A stretch of DNA of 26,964 nucleotides from Oppiella nova (GCA_905397405.1 CAJPVJ010000093.1:6299-33262); one strand, 5' to 3'. Positions 12,558 through 23,545 are shown, numbered from the stretch's first letter. Program-made: numbers and translations. The notes: generated by a model not told the origin, from the sequence alone.

Positions 12558-15500
12558 TCATTTTTCTTTTTTGTTTGTTTTATCACTTTTATAACTTTGC
12601 AAACAATTTGCAAACAAATTATTATATGGTTTCTCAAAGGTTATGTGAATAAGAAAACCAGCGATCAGTGATAAAACTACATAACCTATTAAATTGACAA
12701 CCTATAAAAAATATAAGAAGTATGTGAAATTAAAAATCAATTTTAATACAAGATAAATATATACCACAAACAAATTGAGAACTTTGTTAACGTGGACTCT
12801 TTCGGTGATTAATTGAAACCTAATGAACTCGATGTTGACCATGGTGGCTCCAAAACATAACTTACTCAATCGTTTACTCGATAAGTATGTAAATATTTTA
12901 AACATTCTGCCAGGACCTAATTTGAAAGTCATATACAATAATATAAATACAATTACAGTATATTTTATGTTGGTAAAGTATTGAACCTTTATTTCCTTTT
13001 GTTAGGCATAGAGTTATCCAGCAAATACCGATAGTGTAAAAGAATCTCATAAATGATGAGTAAAATATAAGTAAACCCATTGAATCGTACATATTTAAGC
13101 CATTTATCAGATATGTTGAGAAAATACACGAAATTGTTAACAATGACAGTCCTATTGATATTATATTTTGTACAAACTATANATTGAATCGTACATATTT
13201 AAGCCATTTATCAGATATGTTGAGAAAATACACGAAATTGTTAACAATGACAGTCCTATTGATATTATATTTTGTACAAACTATAAAAATAAACATTTCA
13301 CTTTAAATAAAAATAATCAATTTATAACAGCAATTAAATACATACATCACTTAAATTAATTTTATTAATTTTGGTAATTATGTACCCGGTCATTATTCCC
13401 ATAAAGTATTCAGTCAAATGAGAATAAGTGGAGCTGTGGTTAATATGGGCTTTATATTCCTCTATAGCTCTGTCAATATATAAATAACATTTAAAAAGAA
13501 TATTCTTATAATAGAAATGGTCAATTATTTATTCTAAAATGTAAACACTAAAACTTTTGAACAAAACTCGCCAGGATACTTACATGCCTTCATTGATAGT
13601 ACGAATAATAGGAGGAGCTATATTATAATAAGCGGTGAGCACACCGGGTATTATCATTCCCGTAACCATCCAACACAAGGAATAGATGAGACCATAATTT
13701 AATTTTGTTGCCAATAGTAGCATTGCAAAATATGCTAGGACATAGAGTTGCATCTCAGCCGACATAAACCAGGTCGATGATGCACACTTTGCATTAAATT
13801 ATTATACATTTTAATAACATAAACATTTATGAATTAAAAATTTACATTTATTTATAGTATTTACAGTTTAATTATTTATTTTAAGCCATTTAACTAATTT
13901 ATAGCTTATGAATGACTAAGTCCTTTACCCTGGGTTAATGACTATAAAATGAGATTTTTCCACAGATTTCTGTCACAGTTTGCTATTTGTTCGCTATAAT
14001 AGTACTTATATGCCGGCCCTGAGCCCAGGTATGCAAAGAGTATGTTAAAGGCAATTGTAATCAGATAGACAGGAACAACACTTTAATAAACAGAAAAAGT
14101 ATAATAATTTATTATTTAATCCGTTATTTTAATAAAACCAAAAGTCTTACCGAAAGAGTCGACCAAACATATAGAGCCCAAAGGGAACTCCCCGTCCGCT
14201 CTCGAAATATTTCAGACCAGAAATAGCTGAAATAATTTATTATTTAATCCGTTATTTTAATAAAACCAAAAGTCTTACCGAAAGAGTCGACCAAACATAT
14301 AGAGCCCAAAGGGAACTCCCCGTCCGCTCTCGAAATATTTCAGACCAGAAATAGCTGTAAGAGTTCCGCTATTTTAATAACAAATATTAAATTATTTTTA
14401 ATAACATTTAAGTGCTATTATATTAAACCTCATGTAAAATATAAGTTCAATAAAAACGGCTGAATTCATAATTATTTGTGATATAAAATCCGCGCCCATT
14501 CTTAACAGCACTCCGTGTTTGTCTGTAATTTAAATTAGTGTACATTTTTATATATAATGTTATTTCATGGTAAGAAGCTAAATTATTAGATTAAATTATT
14601 AATTTACATACAAATTGTAAGTGGAAACACTAATAATCCACCCAATGATATGTGACTAAATATAATGTATATTAAAATAAATATCTTCAAGAAGTCAAAG
14701 AATCTTAAGTCAAAAGATTTTTCTCGTTTTATTGTACTCTCACTGAAGAAATCAATTAAATTTCTTTTCGGAGAGAATGACTTTACAATTAGCCCTAAAT
14801 TTCCTAAGTTTTTCAAATCATCTTCACTTTTACAGAAATAGTCAATAAATGCTGAAAATATTAACAAAACCAATGTTATCGACACAAAAGATCTATAATA
14901 AAAAGATTAAGATTTTAGTTTTAACTAATATAAAGATATTTTTGAATTTTTAAAATTAATTAAAATAAACTACAAAATTACAAAAGTATTATCTGTGAGG
15001 TTGACAATTGTGGCACATCTTCCAGTCTATGGTAGCAATCATTGCTATTTATATGTACCTTAACGTTGAATGACTTAAGCCCTAGTATAAGAAATAGTAT
15101 GGATTTATAACAACGTAATTGTTTCAATATTAAAATTACCCTCATCCAAAATTGATTTCAATTCATTTGGAGTACAGACAGAAGGTATACAAAAGGCATT
15201 ACTAATGACTGGCGATTTTAAATTAGAAAATGTATTCATAGTCTCTCTATAAACCGTATCATTTGATTGCCTGTGATTGGTGTCAAATGGCAGTTCAAAT
15301 CTTGGGGTACAATATTGTCCAACAAAATTTATATGACTACCGCTGTCAGGGACCACATCTAGGCATTCATCAAAATCACCTAACGATCCATACGTCCCAT
15401 CCATGAAACCACTCGGGAAATGACCCCAAGAGTCAAACACTTATCATTAAAATTAATAAAAATTGAACAGGTAAGATCATGTAAGATATTAAGTATTATA

Positions 15501-15740
15501 ATTACGTTTAATTGCCCACCACTTCATGTTAAGCCCTTCATCGATGGTATAGTGTATTGATTTGAGACAATCGTCTGAAATTCTATCATCGTTTTCAAGT
15601 TTTGCCAAAATTGGCTCCAATTTATCACTAATAATATTAATTAAAACCTTTACATTTGTTTCAAATAATGTCTTATTGTTTGCATTATCATCAGAATTGC
15701 ATAATAATACAAATAACAAGATAATAATTATTTTCAACAT
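12558..15740 (-). CDS. NRF-6-like acyltransferase-3 family membrane protein (gene B)
   Basis: Tandem paralog of gene C. Exons on the minus strand: 15740-15506, 15439-15140, 15081-15059 (23 nt), 15026-14974, 14892-14612, 14522-14429, 14368-14279, 14080-13915, 13786-13584, 13469-13346, 13077-12987, 12916-12765, 12701-12558; 651 aa, phases consistent. Signal peptide (about 1-16), NRF extracellular domain (DFDECL, GQYCTP, CIPSVC), conserved His in IIFSH, FYMSG, RVVPVY, GSGP, Cys415...Trp420 with WFMSAEMQ, a final helix and a Lys-rich tail. As written the gene fails at two places: the end of exon 8 (in-frame stop at 13944-13942, no compatible donor) and the exon 11 acceptor (TG for AG). Both faults lie in or at the edge of 127-bp complemented blocks and vanish when those are read as their complement. 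Unlike A and D, the Cys/Trp motif is unsplit. It is probably intact in the real genome. Substrate unknown. Confidence 0.85.
13079..13285. repeat. 103-bp direct duplication around one N
   Basis: Bases 13079-13181 and 13183-13285 are identical and separated by N at 13182. Both copies are in the complemented state seen across 13183-13309. The first copy starts exactly at the exon 11 acceptor of gene B and is the truncated end of the same block, as expected where a contig end overlaps its neighbour. Confidence 0.95.
13183..13309. other. Complemented, unreversed 127-bp block in gene B intron 10
   Basis: Base-by-base complement, same left-to-right order, of 17255-17381 in gene C: 127 of 127 positions agree. 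Flanks on both sides align to gene C directly, not as complement. Gene C's version gives a proper AG acceptor (plus-strand CT at 17254-17255); gene B's does not, so gene B carries the altered form. Confidence 0.93.
13819..13945. other. Complemented, unreversed 127-bp block over the gene B exon 8 donor
   Basis: The complement of this block in place aligns to gene C at about 17889-18010, with substitutions and a small indel; its edges are sharp at 13818/13819 and 13945/13946. As written, exon 8 hits TAG and has no usable donor. Complemented, it continues LIFISNW, ends PES, and meets a GTAAGT donor after 13915, as in gene C. Confidence 0.93.
14103..14357. repeat. 127-bp direct duplication with one spacer base
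   Basis: Bases 14103-14229 and 14231-14357 are identical, separated by one A. The unit covers most of gene B exon 7 (14368-14279) with its GTAAGA donor and part of intron 7. Gene C has a single copy. The second exon-like copy would lie in the intron. Confidence 0.95.
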
Positions 15741-15954
15741 CCTTTGTACGAACGTGTTTGTAAAATAATATTTATTTATTTGTTGTATTAAACTAAGTCA
15801 AAATATGACGGCACTAAAAATAGATAATTTAACACAAGTATTACATAATTGTTTTCAAGATTTTATAAATTACTTAAAGTTTTGAAAAACAATTTCTCAA
15901 TTAGTTGTAACAATACAGAATAAGACAAAAATCTACCGGAAAATTGATAAAAAG
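15741..15954 (-). promoter_or_regulatory. Upstream region of gene B, conserved with gene C
   Basis: About 215 bp upstream of the gene B start align well with 19670-19886 upstream of gene C, with scattered substitutions and small gaps. It should contain the promoter, but no individual element can be assigned with confidence. It ends at the duplication junction. Confidence 0.4.
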
Positions 15955-16490
15955 AGATTCAATTATATCTAATTTATATATTTGAGTAATTATTGTTATA
16001 TTTATACAGTATTATAAACCAAATACAGTACATAGATTATATAAATGTATGATATTCAAATTATTATTTATCTTATTCCTAAAAGGTATATATGAATACT
16101 TCCAGGCATTTGTTTATAATTTCTATTTCAACATTTAGGAGCTTGAACATTTGAATTTATATAATACAGTAAATTAATATATATACCAAAAATTTAAACA
16201 ATATTTAAATTAGGTCCGTTTTGGGAAAATGTAAAATTTTTCATCATTGAACCTTGTTATGAACTGACATAAACCATTGCTTAATATCAATCATTTTAAA
16301 CATTACATGCATCCAAATAGGCATCCATTGATTTACCAATACAGGTAAGAATCAATTTAAATTTTTAACAATTAATAAAAATTATTTATTTTAAAGTTTA
16401 GTGTCTGATACATTCATGTTATGTACAATATCTAAACAATATTATTAACTATTATAATAAATGTATGTTATAGTAGTGGTGAAAACTTTT
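15955..16490 (+). pseudogene. Decayed gene A fragment (exons 5-8)
   Basis: Plus-strand sequence in the same order as gene A 10017-10560: an exon 5 end with its donor changed, an exon 6 remnant near 16085-16140 missing about a dozen bases, an exon 7 remnant at 16214-16345 (GTCCGTTTTGGG start, CATTACATGCATCC shared), and the 17-nt microexon region near 16401. Frames are broken and exon 9 onward is gone; the sequence jumps at about 16490 to the counterpart of 12060. It shows that the unit which produced genes B and C also carried part of gene A. Confidence 0.8.
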
Positions 16491-16732
16491 AAAGATCAAT
16501 GAATATTCACAGATATTACAATACTTATTATATGATTACTTCTAATTTTAATATACTATTCATACATACATTAATTGGGCTTTACAAATATAAATTTTAG
16601 AAATATATATATTTGTAACGGGCAAGTTTGGCCATGTTATAAATTTACATCACCAAAAGTTTATAATTTTATTTTGAGCCTTCAGCTAGTGGTATTAACC
16701 TAAAACTACCTGCCCCTTGCCAATCACTGGTT
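16491..16732. other. Spacer downstream of gene C
   Basis: Counterpart of 12060-12557 without the decamer array. It contains a minus-strand AATAAA at 16673-16668, 60 bp beyond the gene C stop, which is a plausible polyadenylation signal. Nothing else is seen. Confidence 0.5.
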
Positions 16733-19669
16733 TCATTTTGCTTTCTTATTTGTTTTGTCACTTTTATAACTTTGCATTAAATTTACAAACAAATTATTAT
16801 ATGGTTTCTCAAAGGTTATGTGAATAACAAAGCCAGCGATCAGTGATAAAACTACATAACCAATTACATTGACAATCTATAAAATAAGAAATATGTAAAA
16901 ATAAATAATAATTTTAATACAAGATAAATATATACCACAAACAAATTGAGAACTTTGTTAACGTGGACTCTTTCAGTGATTAATTGAAACCTAATAAATT
17001 CGACGTTAACCATGGTGGCCCCAAAACATAACTTACTCAATCGTTTGCTCGATAAATATGTAAATATTTTAAACATTCTGCCAGGACCTAATTTGAAAAA
17101 TATTTATATACAACAATATTATATAAAACACTTAAATTTTATGTTGTTAATATTGTTGTGACCTTTATTTCCTTTTGTTAGGCATAGAGTTATCCAGCAA
17201 ATACCGATAGTGTAAAAAAATCTCATAAATGATGAGTAAAATATAAGTAAACCCTAACTTAGCATGTATAAATTCGGTAAATAGTCTATACAACTCTTTT
17301 ATGTGCTTTAACAATTGTTACTGTCAGGATAACTATAATATAAAACATGTTTGATATTTTTATTTGTAAAGTGAAATTTATCAAATAATCAATTTATAAG
17401 AGCAATTAAATACATACATCACTTAAATTAATTTTATCAATTTTGGTAATTATGTACCCGGTCATTATTCCCATAAAGTACTCGGTCAAATGAGAATAAG
17501 TGGAGCAATGGTTAATATGGGCTTTTAATTCCTCTATAGCTCTGTCAATATATGTATAAAACTTATAAAGAATATTCTTATAATTATAGTATAGAAAATT
17601 GTCAATTATTTTTCTAACATGTAAGGATTGAAACTTTGGTGTCAAATTTACTAGGATACTTACACGCCTTCAGTGATAGTACGTATAATAGGAGGAGCTA
17701 TATTATAATAAGCGGTGAGCACACCGGGTATTATCATTCCCGTAACCATCCAACACAAACAATAGATGAGACCATAATTTAATTTGGTTGCCAATAGTAG
17801 CATTGCGAAATATGCTAGGACATAGAGTTGCATCTCAGCCGATATAAACCAGGTCGATGATGCACACTTTGAATTAAAGTATTATATATTTTAATAATTA
17901 TTTGTAAATGCTTCGTTTTTAAATGTAAGGTCAAAAATTAATAAAATTCAATTAATCAATTAAATATCAAATACTTACTGATTCAGTAACTGGAAACCAA
18001 TTACTTATAAAAATGAGATTTTTCCAGTCTAAAGACAGTGTCAAATAATAAACAAGCGATATTATCATGAATATGCGGCCGGGACTCGGGTCCATACGCT
18101 TGTCATACAATTTCCGTTAACATTAGTCTATCTGTCCTTGTTGTGAAATTATTACAGAAAAAGTATAATAATTTATTATTTAATCCGTTATTTTAATACA
18201 ACCAAATGTTTTACCGAAAGAGTCGACCAAACATATAGAGCCCAAAGGGAACTCCCCGTCCGCTCTCGAAATATTTCAGACCAGAAATAGCTGTAAGAGT
18301 TCCGCTATTTTAATAAAAAATATTAAAATATTTTTAATAACATTTAAGTGCTATTAAATTAAACCTCATGTAAAATATAAGTTCAATAAAAACGGCTGAA
18401 TTCATCATTATTTGTGATATAAAATCTGTGCCCATTCTTAACAGCATTCCGACTTTATCTGTAATTTAAATTAGCGTACATTTTCATAGTTACAAGTGTA
18501 ATTATTAATTATTAATTTACATACAAATTGTAAGTGGAAACACTAATAATCCACCCAATGATATGTGACTAAATATAATGTATATTAAAATAAATATCTT
18601 CAAGAAGTCAAAGAATCTTAAGTCAAAAGACTTTTCTCGTTTTATTGTACTCTCACTGAAGAAATCAATTAAATTTCTTTTCGGAGAGAATGACTTTACA
18701 ATTAGCGCTACATTTCCTAAGTTTTTCAAATCATCTTCACTTTTACAAAAATAGTCTATAATTGCCGAAAATATTAACAAAACCAATGTTATCGACACAA
18801 AAGACCTATAATAAAAAGATTAAGATTTCAGTTTTAACTAATTTTGAATGATATTTTCTTAATGATATTTTTAAACTTTTAAAATTAATTCAAATAAACT
18901 ACAAAATTACAAAAGTATTATCTGTGAGGTTGACAATTGTGGCACATCTTCCAGTCTATGGTAGCAATCATTGCTATTTATATGTACCTTAACGTTGAAT
19001 GACTTAAGCCCTATTATAAGAAATAGTATGGATTTATAACAACGTAATTGTTTCAATATTAAAATTACCCTCATCCAAAATTGATTTCAAGTCATTTGGA
19101 GTACAGACAGAAGGTATACAAAAGGCATTACTAATGACTGGCGATTTTAAATTAGAAAATGTATTCATAGTCTCTCTATAAACCGTATCATTTGATTGCC
19201 TGTGATTGGTGTCAAATGGCAGTTCAAATCTTGGGGTACAATATTGTCCAACAAAATTAATATGACTACCGCTGCCAGGGACCACATCTAGGCATTCATC
19301 AAAATCACCTAACGATCCATACGTCCCCTCCATGAAGCCACTCGGGAAATGACCCCAAGAGTCAAACACTTATCATTAAAATTAATAAAAATTGAACAGG
19401 TAAGATCATGAAAGATATTAAGTATTATAATTACGTTTAATTGCCCACCACTTCATGTTAAGCCCTTCATCGATGGTATAGTGTATTGATTTGAGACAAT
19501 CGTCTGAAATCCTATCATCGTTTTCAAGTTTTGCCAAAATTGGCTCCAATTTATCACTAATAATATCAATTAAAACCTTTATATTCGTCTCAAATAATGT
19601 CTTATTGTTTACATTATCATCAGAATTGCATAATAATACAAATGACAAAATTATAATTATTTTTAACAT
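16733..19669 (-). CDS. NRF-6-like acyltransferase-3 family membrane protein (gene C)
   Basis: Tandem paralog of gene B with the same 13 exons and lengths: 19669-19435, 19368-19069, 19010-18988, 18955-18903, 18805-18525, 18458-18365, 18304-18215, 18144-17979, 17866-17664, 17541-17418, 17253-17163, 17087-16936, 16876-16733; 651 aa. Signal peptide, NRF extracellular domain with CIPSVC, the conserved His in IIFSH, FYMSG and the Cys/Trp motif are all present. Exons differ little from gene B (three residues of 100 in exon 2). As written, the first part of exon 8 has no acceptor or frame and lacks the GSGP motif. It lies in a complemented 127-bp block; complemented in place it reads RVVPVYL...GSGPAYKYYY...NCDRNLW, and its differences from gene B are mainly synonymous. 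The gene is therefore probably functional. Substrate unknown. Confidence 0.85.
18027..18153. other. Complemented, unreversed 127-bp block over gene C exon 8
   Basis: Complement, in the same order, of 13963-14089 in gene B: 122 of 127 positions agree with no gaps. Both flanks (ending TTTTTCCA; starting ACAGAAAAAG) align to gene B directly. Complementing restores the acceptor before 18144, the RVVPVY and GSGP motifs and an open frame into the unaffected WKNLIF part of exon 8. Confidence 0.95.
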
Positions 19670-20331
19670 CCTTTGTACATGTTTGTGAAATAATTATTTA
19701 TTTGATTTGTTGTATTAAACCAAATCAAAATATGACGGGACTCTAATAGATAGTTTAACACAAATATTTCATAATTGTTGTCAAGATTTTATACATTACT
19801 TAAAGGTTTGAAAATTAAAAATTTCACAATTACAATGCACTAAGAATGGAGTTTAAGACAAAAATCTACCGGAAAATTGATAAAATAATGTAAATCAACG
19901 TCAGTAAAGTTCTCATTATATTGTCGTAATAAAACAATTTCTTAATCATAAATTATTTTCCAAAATATGTAAATCATTAAATATGTTAAATTTATTTCTC
20001 AAAATTTTTCATTTAAATTAGAATATTAACAAAAATTTCTATTTCAATATACAGTATTAAAATTCATTTACTTATAATGTAGTCAGATTCCTAAGTCACT
20101 TACAGTTGATAATTAAATTTGTATTTAGTTATCTAAATTTTAAAATCAAATTTACTTTTAATTTAATTCAAACTGAACTTTATTAATTTTATTAAAATTT
20201 AAAATTGTGTTTAAATGTAATTTGTAAATAAATTTATAAGAATCGCAATAATTTATTAATTTTATAATTAAAAATTACATTAAAATCAAAATTAATTAAT
20301 GAACAAACATTTGAATAAATTACTAATATTA
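19670..20331. other. Spacer between gene C and the reductase
   Basis: The first ~215 bp are the gene C upstream region, conserved with gene B. From about 19887 to 20331 the sequence is very AT-rich with no detectable exon. A minus-strand AATAAA at 20257-20252, about 75 bp after the reductase stop, may be its polyadenylation signal. Confidence 0.5.
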
Positions 20332-22337
20332 CTACAAAATAAACAAGTCTAATAATTTATAGCCAAATAACACTGATATAAATAGCATTGCGATCCTGAC
20401 AAAATCCATGATTGACGTGGGATTATAAAACGTTAAAATGGTAGGCAAATAGAAATCCAATCCAATTATATAACAAACCAGATAACAAATGGCATACAGT
20501 AATAATGAGAAAGTGATCAGCCATAGGGTATTCAGTAAATGGTATCGAAGGAAAACCCTTTAAAATGTAAAAATTTCTATTCAATTAATTAATTTTCATT
20601 AAATATATTTTTCAAACCTTTTGTAAATCTTCTTAGCTTTTGAAATCTCTTCATCCTTTTCCTTCAGTATAAACCTTTTGCAGCCCAACCACATATTCTC
20701 CATGTATGTATTCCACTTAATATCCCTGATATCAAAGTAAAACACCTGTCGATCCCTTTCTGACATTTCCTCAATTAGTGAAAATGTATTATTGATGTCA
20801 TATTCTGGGGATGTTTTCATGAAAAGTCGGATATCTTTCATTGTTTTGTTCATACTATCTGTGATTTTCACGATATGTGTCTGAATTCCGGTTAGTTTGG
20901 CGATAAAGTGAAGCAAATAGGCAAAGATCCAGTGCTTGACATAGACTTCAAACTGTAGTTTCAGTCTATTTTGTAGAAACACGAGCCGAGGGGGTCGGAC
21001 CACCTTTTTGGACGGATACTTAACAGCGCTTCTCTTAATGGCATTCATTATAAACCTCATTGGAGGGGATAAATTGGTCTTGGTGGTCAAGTGGTATACT
21101 TTCATATGTGGTTCACTGTTTCATAATTATTTTAAATTAATATGAGTTATACAAACTATTATATACAGCATTAATAATTATTAATTAAGCTTATATTAAT
21201 TTAGTAGACTATACTGAATTATAATGTTATTTAGAGTAAATAAATATCAAACCTCTGTTTACAATGCGACCAAATGCTAGCTATAAGGCCATTGGCGACA
21301 AAGTCTACGGGTATGACACAGTGTGCGCCCAGTTTTTTGGACGGAAACACTTTCATAAGTCCCAAACCGACGGCCACTGCGGCCGATGTGGTGCCCTGTA
21401 GACCCTGAACCCACCCGGGAATGGGCTCCTTATAGGCCGCCAATATGGCCGACGGCCTGACGATCACTGTATTGAGACGACTGCTCTCCTGAAGCAATAG
21501 CTGTTCGGCCAATGCTTTTGATATGCAATAAGTGTTATTGAATTCAAAAAAGAAAAATTTCTTCATTCGTCTCAACACTTCGTCCGATAGAGTATCGCAT
21601 GCTTTGAGTACATACTCCGGAGAGACGGTTAGGTTTTGGTGAACCCTCTCATTGGTATTGTCGGTGCCGTTCAGTATAGCAGTGGTTGACGAGTACACCA
21701 AACAGTCGAGTCGTTTGATTTGATAGCATAACTCAATTAAGGCTATCATTGGCTTCACATTGCGCTGAACGGCGTAACGTAAGGGAGGGTTCAGTTTGAC
21801 GATCGCCGCCAAATGTATTACGATATTCACGTTTTCGATGATAAGCTGCCTGTCCTCAACTCAATTAAGGCTATCATTGGCTTCACATTGCGCTGAACGG
21901 CGTAACGTAAGGGAGGGTTCAGTTTGACGATCGCCGCCAAATGTATTACGATATTCACGTTTTCGATGATAAGCTGCCTGTCCTCGAGGCTGATGCCCCA
22001 ACCCGGGTCCAGAGTGTCGCCAAATATGGGTACAATTTTCTCGCATTTTCCCGATTCTCGCAAACCGTTTACTTCAAAGATTGGGTCAGATGTGTAGTCG
22101 TCTGACCGCTGTTTAGCTGTCTTTCCCTTCTTCTCACGCATAAGAATATAGATTCTGTCGATTCCATGGCATTCGTTCAGGTATTTCCAGACCACTGCCT
22201 TAATATAACATAAATGTGTTTTCAGTAATTATATTTCAATTATGTTAAAAATAATCACATACTTTACCCAGATAACCAGTGGCTCCGGTAATAAATATAG
22301 TTTTACCTGAATAAAAGTTGCAAATATCTGATGACAT
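20332..22337 (-). CDS. Fatty acyl-CoA reductase (alcohol-forming)
   Basis: Reduces fatty acyl-CoA to fatty alcohol with NADPH; in arthropods this feeds waxes, cuticular lipids and pheromones. Exons: 22337-22263, 22198-21253, 21115-20618, 20557-20332. Exon 2 holds a 128-bp tandem duplication that breaks the frame; counting it once gives exactly 539 codons (538 aa), within the usual FAR range. ATG at 22337 precedes the family-typical opening NFYSGKTIFITGATGYLGK with the TGxxGxxG dinucleotide motif (residues 17-24). Catalytic YxxxK is Tyr206/Lys210 in TYCISKALAE. VRPSAILA, KEPIPGW and VIPVDFV follow. The FAR C-terminal domain spans about 298-463 (RDRQVFYFDIRDIKW), and the last exon codes two hydrophobic segments, typical of membrane-anchored FARs. 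Fault and duplication coincide, so an assembly error is more likely than a dead gene. Confidence 0.92.
21730..21985. repeat. 128-bp perfect tandem duplication in reductase exon 2
   Basis: Bases 21730-21857 and 21858-21985 are identical with nothing between. The unit is wholly coding, and 128 is not a multiple of three, so it splits the reductase into two frames. With one copy removed the protein runs from IVIHLAAIV to YQIKRLDCLVYSS, as expected for a FAR. Confidence 0.95.
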
Positions 22338-23042
22338 ATTCGCTCAAAATATATCTGATAAATGGGTTAATTCTTGGAACTTAAAAGCTATTATTTATAT
22401 AATAAAACTTAGAAAATGCAAATATAAACGATTTTGTCATAAAACTAAAAATTATTTAAATCATAAGTTTGACCTTAAAAAAAGTCATGTGTCCTCATTT
22501 ATCTAGGTGCTCATTTTCCTCATGTTTTACCCTAAATGATAAGCTTATATACAATTTTTTTCGTAAAAATCTTATGATATCATAGTATTATTTGCGTAAA
22601 AATTCATTGTCGTTAATCGGGTACTTTCCCAGTCATCCAGAGTTACGTCAAAATTACATAGTTGCAATTTAATATATTCATCATAATTAGGTAGATTTCC
22701 GATAAGTGTAATGAATGTATTTAACTAAAAAATAACAAACTTTTAAATTGCAAGTTAAATAATTTTTTGACGAGTACATTGCACATTGCGCAAAAATTTT
22801 GGATAATTTTTAACTTTAAAAATAAAAATAGATAATTATCTTAATAAACTATTTATTTTATCATGACAATGATTTATTGTATACATATTTTATTTTTAAA
22901 ATGTTCTACACAGCTCAATTTTTATGTTTAAATTAAAATCATAAGTTATTAAAATGTTGTAATTTTATCAAATAATTATAGTTTACATAAATTTATCCTG
23001 AACACTTGTTTTAGGTTTGATGTTCAAGAAAGTGTTGGTTTA

Positions 23043-23159
23043 TAAGCGAAAATGTGGTAATTATTATGTTGAATAGACACCACATTATGTAGACATCTAT
23101 GAGACTCTCAATTACCAGTATAGGAGGTGTGGCTATTATTTCGGACAACTTTTCGCTTA
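23043..23159. repeat. Short inverted repeat, 10-bp arms
   Basis: TAAGCGAAAA at 23043-23052 is the exact reverse complement of TTTTCGCTTA at 23150-23159, about 97 bp apart. It could be the ends of a tiny non-autonomous DNA element or chance; no target-site duplication is obvious. Confidence 0.35.
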
Positions 23160-23394
23160 GCATTCAATCATTTAGAGCTACAGTTCCTCATTTGAGTCCA
23201 AACTTAGTGTGAAAAATGATGGCAAGTTTTATGCTCTCGCACAGGCTTTTTGGGTAAAAGTTGTTTAAATTTTAATAGTTTCAATTAAAACAATTGAATG
23301 AAAATATAATTTTATAAACATTAAGGACTCGATCAAAATAAAGTAATTATTTAAATAACCAGAACTGGAATAAGAAATTCATTTATGATTGTAA

Positions 23395-23545
23395 ACTAGA
23401 GATCGAAACCGATCTGATTTCGTATCTAATGTGAACTGATTTGAGGTCTAAAAAAGCTGATCTGATCTGACCTTTAAATTAGTTGCTTTCTGACCCGTAT
23501 CTGATCTGATCTCAAAAATATGATCAGTTTTGGACCCCTATTGTA
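23395..23545. repeat. GATCTGA-rich patch, possible dispersed repeat
   Basis: Several copies of GATCTGA and close variants, including doubled GATCTGATCTGA (about 23459) and TCTGATCTGATCT (about 23510), end near GATCAGTTTTGGACCCC. Base composition differs from the surrounding AT-rich spacer. It resembles a fragment of a dispersed repeat but no family can be named. Confidence 0.4.

Larger units (their letters stand above)
10017..19886. repeat. Ancient tandem duplication, unit about 5.9 kb
   Basis: Unit 1 runs from within gene A exon 5 (about 10017) to upstream of gene B (about 15954); unit 2 from about 15955 to 19886. At 15955 the gene B upstream sequence changes into gene A exon 5-like sequence (shared AGATTCAA), while the copy upstream of gene C diverges at about 19886: a head-to-tail junction. 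Unit 2 is only about 3.9 kb because gene A exons 9-12 and the decamer array are missing from it. Confidence 0.8.

Noticed and set aside
14273-14357. A second functional exon 7 in gene B (alternative exon in the duplicated unit)
   Set aside because: The copies are identical to the base and the paralog has one; an unmerged overlap is simpler than a fresh exon duplication.
18027-18153. A plain inversion in gene C exon 8
   Set aside because: The reverse complement of the block does not match gene B; only the unreversed complement does, at 122 of 127 sites.
12558-19669. Genes B and C as frameshifted pseudogenes
   Set aside because: Each has faults only inside or at the edge of complemented 127-bp blocks. 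Everything outside, including all other splice sites and phases, is intact, and complementing the blocks gives equal 651-aa proteins.
23011-23163. Minus-strand ORF of 50 codons, hydrophobic, ATG at 23163
   Set aside because: Short, no recognised family and partly overlaps the inverted repeat; a vague likeness to NRF exon 9 sequence is too weak to call a gene remnant.
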